A DNA stretch of 64,000 bases from Edolisoma coerulescens (Eukaryota; Chordata; Aves; Passeriformes; Campephagidae). The notes under the pieces were generated by a model. It saw only the letters and a list, made by a program, of their open reading frames with translations, did no database searches and was not told the DNA's origin. Position 1 is the stretch's first letter; the number at the start of each line of letters is the position of its first letter. Of this stretch, positions 57,915-64,000 are shown in pieces. Position numbers and translations under genes: made by a program. The stretch covers positions 38,847-102,846 of the forward strand of contig VWZW01005428.1 in the NCBI GenBank assembly GCA_013397115.1, given 5' to 3'.

Positions 57915-60900
57915 ATGGCAAAGAAGGTGGCCATCATCGGCGGGGGCAGCAGCGGGCTGTGCGCCATCAAAGCCTGCCTGCAGGAGGGGCTGGAGCCCGT
58001 CTGCTTCGAGAGGACCGGCGACATCGGAGGCCTCTGGAGGTTTGAGGTAAAGCCTTCTGGCCACGTGTCCTGCTTGGGGTCAGCACGGTGACCCTCAGGG
58101 GTCAGTGGTGGCTGGTGGGGTAGCAACTGGCCACAGTGGGATCCTCTGGGTGAGGCTGAGGGCAGGGGCTCCACGAAAAGGAGCACCTCATCAGCCCCAG
58201 CCATCCTTCCCCATCATTCCCCTGGCCACCACTGAGCCGTGCCCTGCTCCCACAGGTGCNTGACACCGCTCCCCCTGCGCCCAGACCAGCGTGTGCCGTG
58301 TGTCCAAGCGCCCCGACTTCGCCAGCAGCGGGCAGTGGGAGGTGGTGACGGAGAGCGAGGGGAAGCAGGAGGCGGCCGTCTTCGACGCCGTGCTGGTGTG
58401 CAGTGGGCACCACACCGATGCACATCTCCTGCTCAGCTCCTTCCCAGGTACTGCCCTGCACACTGGCATGAGGAGACACCCTTGAAAGCTAGTCCATGCC
58501 AGTCCCTATCCTCTCTACTGTTTTCCCTCCTGGCCCCAGCATTTCCCTGCTTTGCTTTGACTCCAGGAGTGCTCCTATGCTCCCCAGGAGTGGTTTGGTG
58601 GGGCAAAGGAGCGTCTCCAGTCTTTAGGGGGGTGATCCTCCAACCTGGCACCAGGAAGCCAAGCATCCCTCCTCCCTGCTCACAGGAATTGAGAAGTTCA
58701 AGGGCCGCTACCTCCACAGCCGAGACTACAAGGACACTCAGGCTTTCACAAACAAAAGGGTTGTTGTCATCGGAATCGGGAATTCAGGGTCAGACCTGGC
58801 TGTGGAGATCAGCCAAACAGCCCAGCAGGTGAGCAGCAGGAGTGGGGTCCTGGCAGGCAAGCCAGCCCCTGTGGGACACTGTCAGCTCCACAAGGACACC
58901 AGGACCAAGGCACTTGTACAGCTGCTGCTCCATGCCAGCACTCGCTGTGTTTGGCAATTCTGGCACCTGCCAATCCCAGCTGCCAGGCAATTGAGACTTG
59001 GCCCCACTCCCCTGCAAGATGCCAATCACCAGCTCCCTCTGCCCTCTGGGTCTTTACCCAGTGCTTGGGCAGCAAAAAGCAGAGTGATCCCAGGGCAAGG
59101 GCATGTCCCCCACAGGGCAGCCCTCCCAGGACCATCACTGCCTTCAGGAAGTGATCCTTTTTCCTTGTCTAGGTCTTCCTCAGCACCCGCCGGGGTGCAT
59201 GGGTCCTCAACCGTGTTGGAGATCGGGGCTACCCCATCGACACCATCTTAACCACCCGCATGATGACATCCCTGCAGAAGCTGGTCAGCTCATCCATGGC
59301 ATGTGACTACATGGAGAAGAAGCTGAACGCCAGGTTCGACCACGCACGCTACGGCCTGAAGCCAAAGCACAGGTATCAGCAAACACTCCCCCTGCCCAGA
59401 AGGGACCGTCTGCCTCCCTCTGTGTCCTGCCCAGTTTGGCCACTCCATGCTCCCTGTTGTTGGGGCTGGGTTAATAGTTTTGTTGTGCCCAGGCAATGCT
59501 TGAGGGAGCCACCACTTCCCCTTCCAAGGACTCTTGGAGACACCAGTGCAGGGGCAGCTGCCGAGCGTCCCTGGGGATGAGCATTCCCAGAGCAGGGAGC
59601 AGCAACTGGAGCAGGACACGGAGCAGAAACATTCCCTTCCCAGTGCCCTAATGGCTCCTTGCACCTTCCAGGGTCCTTCACCAGCACCCAACCGTCAACG
59701 ATGACCTGCCCAACCACATCATTTCAGGCAGGGTGCGGGTGAAGCCGAACATCCGGGAGTTCACGGAGACATCTGCCATCTTTGAGGACGGCACCAGGGA
59801 AGACATCGATGCTGTGGTCTTTGCCACAGGATACAGCTTCTCCTTCCCATTCCTCGAGGGCTTCAAGGTGGTGGAAAACCAGATCCCTCTCTACAAATTC
59901 ATGTTCCCTCCTCACCTGGAGAAGCCAACACTGGCTTTCATTGGCTTCATCCAGCCCCTGGGTGCCATCATGCCCATCTCCGAGCTCCAGTGTCGCTGGG
60001 CCACCCACATCTTCAAGGGTAAGTCAGGCAAACTTGCCCTGTGGATGCAGCCCTGGAGTGAGCGCAGATGGTGCCCAGCCATGTCAAGGAGACAGCAGCT
60101 GCTTGTGCCACCCTGGCTATGGTGATGGCATGGGTGCCTTGCAGCTGTCATGGTGAGATGGCCTCTTGTCTGAGAGGGACAGGGACATCCATACCCTGAG
60201 CTCCATAGGCTGCTCCTCCCCATCCCGAGGCACTTGGACATGCCTCAGGTGCCAGACCACACGCCATGGTGGTGCTGGCAGAGGCACAGCACCCAGGCAA
60301 AGGGCAGCACCCCAGTGGCCGCTGTGTCTCATCCTCCCTAGGGCTGAACAAGCTGCCCCCGCGGCACGACATGGAGGCTGACATCAAGCAGAAGAAAGAA
60401 GTGATGGCAAAGCGGTAAGATCCCTGTGGGAGCACCAAGGGGCTGCCTTTGGCACATCTGCTTATGGGCATCCATCCTATCCCATGGATGCATCCTGGCA
60501 CATTTGTGCGTGCCAACACAGGGATGTGGCTGGCCACACTACCCGCAGTCCAGTCTGTCCAATACCGCCTTCCTGGTATGCAGGGCATCTGCCAGCTCTG
60601 CTTCCAGCACCTACCTGCCTCCCTCCCTGCCCACAGGTACGTGAAGAGCCAGCGGCACACCATCCAGGTGGATTACATCCCTTACATGGACGAGCTCGCC
60701 TGCCAGCTGGGGGTCAAGCCCAGCGTGCTCACCCTGTTCCTCACGGACCCCAAGCTGGCGCTGGAGGTGGCCTTCGGGCCCTGCACGCCGTACCAGTACC
60801 GGCTGCGGGGCCCGGGCGCGTGGGCGGGCGCCAGGGAGGCCATCCTCACCCAGCGGCAGCGCATCCTCAAGCCCCTGCAGACACGGCACGTGGAAGAGAG

Positions 60901-60982
60901 CACCTCAGCCCCTGCCATGCCCCTCATCTTCAAGCTGGTCGGGGCGGTGGCCATCCTGGCAGCTGTTTTTGCTTACTTGTAG
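57915..60982 (+). CDS. Flavin-containing monooxygenase, first tandem copy; coding exon 2 missing
   Basis: FAD/NADPH enzyme that oxygenates soft nucleophiles (N, S) in drugs and metabolites, anchored in the ER membrane. Exons seen: 57915-58046, [exon 2 absent], 58285-58447, 58686-58828, 59173-59372, 59672-60018, 60342-60414 and 60637-60982 (stop TAG). All splice sites are GT-AG with standard FMO phases. Motifs: FAD-binding GGGSSG (exon 1), FMO signature [11 protein letters not shown] and NADPH-binding GIGNSG (exon 4), FATGY (exon 6), and a hydrophobic C-terminal anchor [15 protein letters not shown]. As assembled it would encode 467 residues; with a normal exon 2 it would be about 529, typical of the family. 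Exons 1 and 3 are both phase 0 at the junction, so the frame survives, but the region with the catalytically important Asn (FMO3 Asn61) is gone. Most FMO3-like by eye; human FMO9P lies in the corresponding region, so FMO9 is possible. Confidence 0.9.
58260..58260. other. Single ambiguous base at the FMO exon-2 junction
   Basis: The only isolated N in the window. It sits 5 bp after the point where the sequence jumps from the intron-1 end to the intron-2 end relative to the second FMO copy; there the base is C. It suggests conflicting reads or a patched join. Confidence 0.9.
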
Positions 60983-61353
60983 GTGCCCTGCAAGCACAGG
61001 AAGGGAGGCTTTGCAATGTGCTGGGGGCTGGCTGGCCACCCCTGCCCCTCGGCAGCCTGTGCACCCCAGTGGTGGCAGAACCCTTCGCCTGCCTGGAGGC
61101 TGTGACAACACTGTGAGCTCGGGATGCACAGAGCCTCCCCAGCTGCCAAAATAATGCTTGGGCTCCTGCTCTGCACCTCTCCCGGGGGAGTGCCGTCAGG
61201 GACAGAGGAGGAAACCTGCTCACTGCAGGCTAAATTCCAGTCCCTCTCAGCCAGCACTCCGGGCTTTTCTGTAACCCAGCCATGCCAATGTTGCCACACT
61301 TGCACCAAAGCTAAGCAGCAAAGGCACAGCACACTTTTTAACTGGATAAATGC

Positions 61354-61359
61354 ATTAAA
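61354..61359 (+). terminator. Candidate polyadenylation signal of the first FMO gene
   Basis: ATTAAA about 370 bp past the stop codon, followed by a GT-rich stretch near 61400. This is the common variant hexamer; position and sequence fit but there is no transcript support. Confidence 0.4.
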
Positions 61360-62069
61360 CAGCCAAGCGTCTGTCCTGTTACTGACACCATCACGACCCT
61401 CCGTGTGCTGTGGGAATGCTCACGGGTTTGAGATCAGCCTTGAGGCACTGGCCCACAACAGCACAGGCTGATGCACACACACGTTCCACAGCAAGACAGC
61501 CTCTCTCAGGGTGTGTGCTGGTGGAGCAGGTCCGGGCGGTCACAGCGGCACGGCTCAGTGCCACCCTCGTCACCTGCACGCAGCCCTTCCAGAAGGTGGC
61601 TGGGTGGGCTGGGGACCCAGAGTGGGTAAAGGATGGGGGTCCTGGCCACCACACTCCTGGACTGGTCATGCCAGCCCCCCTGATCATCCCCTAGGTTTGT
61701 TTTCCACGCCTCAACCTGCCGAAATCTGAAGCATAGCCACATCTCTGCCCTGCCCAGCAAGTCTTGGGGCAATGTCGGCATCATTAAGAGCTTACAGAAC
61801 TTAATGCGCATCTTGTGGAGGACGGACGCGGGCAGGAGGCGTGGCAGGGCGGTGGAGGAAACCTGCAATCATGTCTGGAAGAAACACATCTTGTGACATC
61901 CCAGCTGATCTCAGCCACCCACAAGAAGCACGGGGACAGTCACCCCCAAACAGAGCAGCACTGGGCAGCCTCCCTGGTGGGATCTGCCTGGCTCCACAAC
62001 CTCCCTTTAGTGCATTTTGCTCCTGGCCACGGCTTCTCCAGCATCCCTGCCACCACCACATGGTGGGAC

Positions 62070-63767
62070 ATGGCTGCCCGGAGAGTAGCCATCATTGGTG
62101 CCGGTGCCTCTGGCCTGTGTGCCCTGAAATGCTGCCTGGATGAGGGGCTGGAGCCTACCTGCTTTGAGAAGAGCAAGGACATCGGGGGGCTCTGGCGCTT
62201 CGAGGTAAGCCCTGTGCAGCCAGCCTGCCCCGTGGCAGCAGCACAGATGGGACTGGGATCACTCCTTGGCAGTAAGGACGCACCACTCCCCTGCTTTGCA
62301 CGCGTGCAGCAGGCAGGTTTCCAAAGGAAACCACAGGAAAGTAAAACTGCTTTGGCAGCGTGGTGCCAGCTGGTGTGTCAGGCACATAGGACCCAACTCC
62401 TGCTCACCAGCAGCAGGATGAAGCCTCCTCAAGGACTTCACTCCATGGCTTGCTCCCCCAGCTCAGACTTCCCTTTCCCATCCCTCCCTTCCCAGTCTCA
62501 TCTACCTCTTCCTCTGCTGTTTTGCTCTTGGTTGCTCCCAGCCCTTTCCTACCTATCTTGTCCTATCTGCTTCCACTGTCTGTCCCAGTCTCTGTCCTGC
62601 CCAGCCCTTTCCTGGATTGCTCCTCTCCCTGCTTCTGTGCCACGCGCCCACACAGAGACACCGAGTGCTGCCTTCTCTGTGCCTGGGCTCCCCCTGCCTT
62701 GGGACAATCCTGGAGCTCGTCTCTGCCCCCACCTAATGAGGCTGCTGACTTTTATCCCACGGACCCATCAACAAGATGATCAGTGTTTCCACCATGCCCA
62801 ATATGTGTGTGGGAGAGCCCTGGGGAGACACACATGGCACCATGCCAGAGCGGGGGCTGGGGTGGATCAGTCACAGTCTGCTGGTTCTGCCTGTGATGGG
62901 GCAAGGAGAGGGCTGATGGAGCAGAATCAGAGCAGCAGCATCCAGCTGCCGAGGCACAGACCTGGCAAGCAGGAGCAGCCATTCAGCAGGAAGCACTGCC
63001 TCCACAACCAGCGAGTCCTGATGTGGCAGCCAGGGCAACGGCACCACTGGAGCTTTGGGAACGTGCCACCTCATAGGAGCAAGGAGTGGAAGTGGGGAAA
63101 CTGAGGCACAAGACCACCATGACCCACAGTCACCACTGCCTGGCTCCCGCCAGTCCAGACCTATCTCTTCCCTGTTTTTTGGGGTGGAGGTCTCACCCAT
63201 GGGAGAGTGCTGGGTGCAGGAATGGGTGCTACAACCACCTGTGGCTTAATCCTGCACTCACAGGGGAGGTGCCAGGCAGGGCAGGCAGGTGGCCCTGCAG
63301 TCCCCGGCCACCACTGAGCCGTGCCCTGCTCCCACAGGAGCACCCCGAGGACGGCCGTGCCAGCATCTACCGCTCCGTCATCAACACCTCCAAGGAGATG
63401 ATGTGCTTCAGCGACTTCCCCATCCCTGAGGACTTCCCCAACTACATGCACAACTCCAAGATCATGGAGTACTTCCGCATGTACGCCCAGCACTTCGACC
63501 TGCTCCGCCACATCCGCTTCAGGGTGAGAGCTGGGGGGCCGAGGGGGAGGTGGCAGCGGGAACGGGGGGCACAGGGTGCCTGACACCGCTCCCCCTGCGC
63601 CCAGACCAGCGTGTGCCGCGTGTCCAAGCGCCCCGACTTCGCCAGCAGCGGGCAGTGGGAGGTGGTGACGGAGAGCGAGGGGAAGCAGGAGGCGGCCGTC
63701 TTCGACGCCGTGCTGGTGTGCAGTGGGCACCACACCGACGCACATCTCCTGCTCAGCTCCTTCCCAG
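62070..63767 (+). CDS. Flavin-containing monooxygenase, second tandem copy; continues past window end
   Basis: Exons 62070-62204, 63338-63523 and 63605-63767; the next exon lies beyond the window. All splice sites are GT-AG. The start [16 protein letters not shown] aligns with the usual FMO N-terminus. The frame is open about 85 codons further upstream, but that stretch does not resemble FMO. Visible: FAD-binding GAGASG at residues 10-15, [16 protein letters not shown], and a complete exon 2 ([14 protein letters not shown] ... [10 protein letters not shown]) that includes the Asn corresponding to human FMO3 Asn61. About 161 residues are present out of about 530 expected. It lies 1.1 kb downstream of the first copy on the same strand, so the two arose by tandem duplication. 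Exon 3 differs from that of copy 1 at only two silent positions, while exon 1 is clearly diverged. Confidence 0.93.
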
Positions 63768-64000
63768 GTACTGCCTGTGGGCTGCTCGCCTTCTCCCCGA
63801 CATCCCTAAATGCCTTTGCAGTTTAACACACCAGGTGGGATTGCATGAGTATCCAAAGCATCCTGCTGGCAGATGTCACCATGTCACCGCTGCCAGTGTG
63901 CCTCTCCCACCTGAGACAGGCTCCCTCTCCATGTTGCCAGCCATGCACCTGCTAGGCTCTCCAGCTCCTCACCAAGGCTGGAGGGCTCAGCACTGGTGGT

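Noticed and set aside
61815..63104. 429-codon open frame around FMO copy 2 exon 1
   Set aside because: Only 62070-62204 is FMO-like; upstream and downstream parts read through 5' flank and intron 1.
1..64000. CRISPR arrays, operons, integrons, phage or toxin systems
   Set aside because: None present; gene structure and repeats are those of a vertebrate nuclear genome.

Overview
The window looks like part of a bird chromosome, most likely a songbird. Evidence: several CR1 LINE fragments with the typical 3' end, an ERVL-type LTR fragment of a kind common in passerines, a tRNA-Ile-derived SINE with a CR1 tail, compact introns and GC-rich promoters. All genes are eukaryotic and split into exons. 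There are no operons, CRISPR arrays or prokaryotic features. Two runs of N (9415-10060 and 50963-51546) and a single N at 58260 interrupt the sequence.

Layout. 1-21.6 kb: no gene recognised; it holds CR1 pieces (1.3, 8.5-8.9, 11.8 and 12.4-13.3 kb), an LTR-like element broken by the first gap (about 9.2-10.4 kb) and a tRNA-derived SINE (19.8 kb). 21.6-35.6 kb: TADA1 on the minus strand, eight coding exons, 335 residues, complete. 35.6-35.75 kb: a CpG-rich head-to-head promoter. 35.7-43.7 kb: PRDX6 on the plus strand, five coding exons, 224 residues, complete. 43.7-48.9 kb: no gene recognised; probably contains the long 3' UTR of the next gene. 49.0-51 kb: a FAM78-family gene on the minus strand whose first exon runs into the second gap. 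51.5-54.1 kb: a divergently oriented PLPP6/PLPP7-type phosphatase gene whose start lies in the same gap. 57.9-61.4 kb and 62.1 kb to the window end: two tandem flavin-containing monooxygenase (FMO) genes on the plus strand, the second cut by the window edge.

Three genes carry unexpected changes at functionally central sites. PRDX6 has Ala in place of the Ser of its phospholipase A2 motif (human Ser32), while its peroxidase residues are intact. The PLPP gene has Ala in place of the Asp that ends phosphatase motif 3. The first FMO gene lacks its second coding exon, exactly where a near-identical tract shared with the second FMO gene and a single N suggest gene conversion or an assembly mis-join. 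These are the main points to check.

TADA1 is a nuclear chromatin-complex subunit, PRDX6 a cytosolic/lysosomal antioxidant and phospholipid enzyme, the PLPP protein a predicted ER or nuclear-membrane lipid phosphatase, and the FMOs ER-bound drug/xenobiotic oxygenases. They do not form one pathway. What links them is position: two divergent gene pairs (TADA1/PRDX6 and FAM78/PLPP) and one tandem duplication (FMO).
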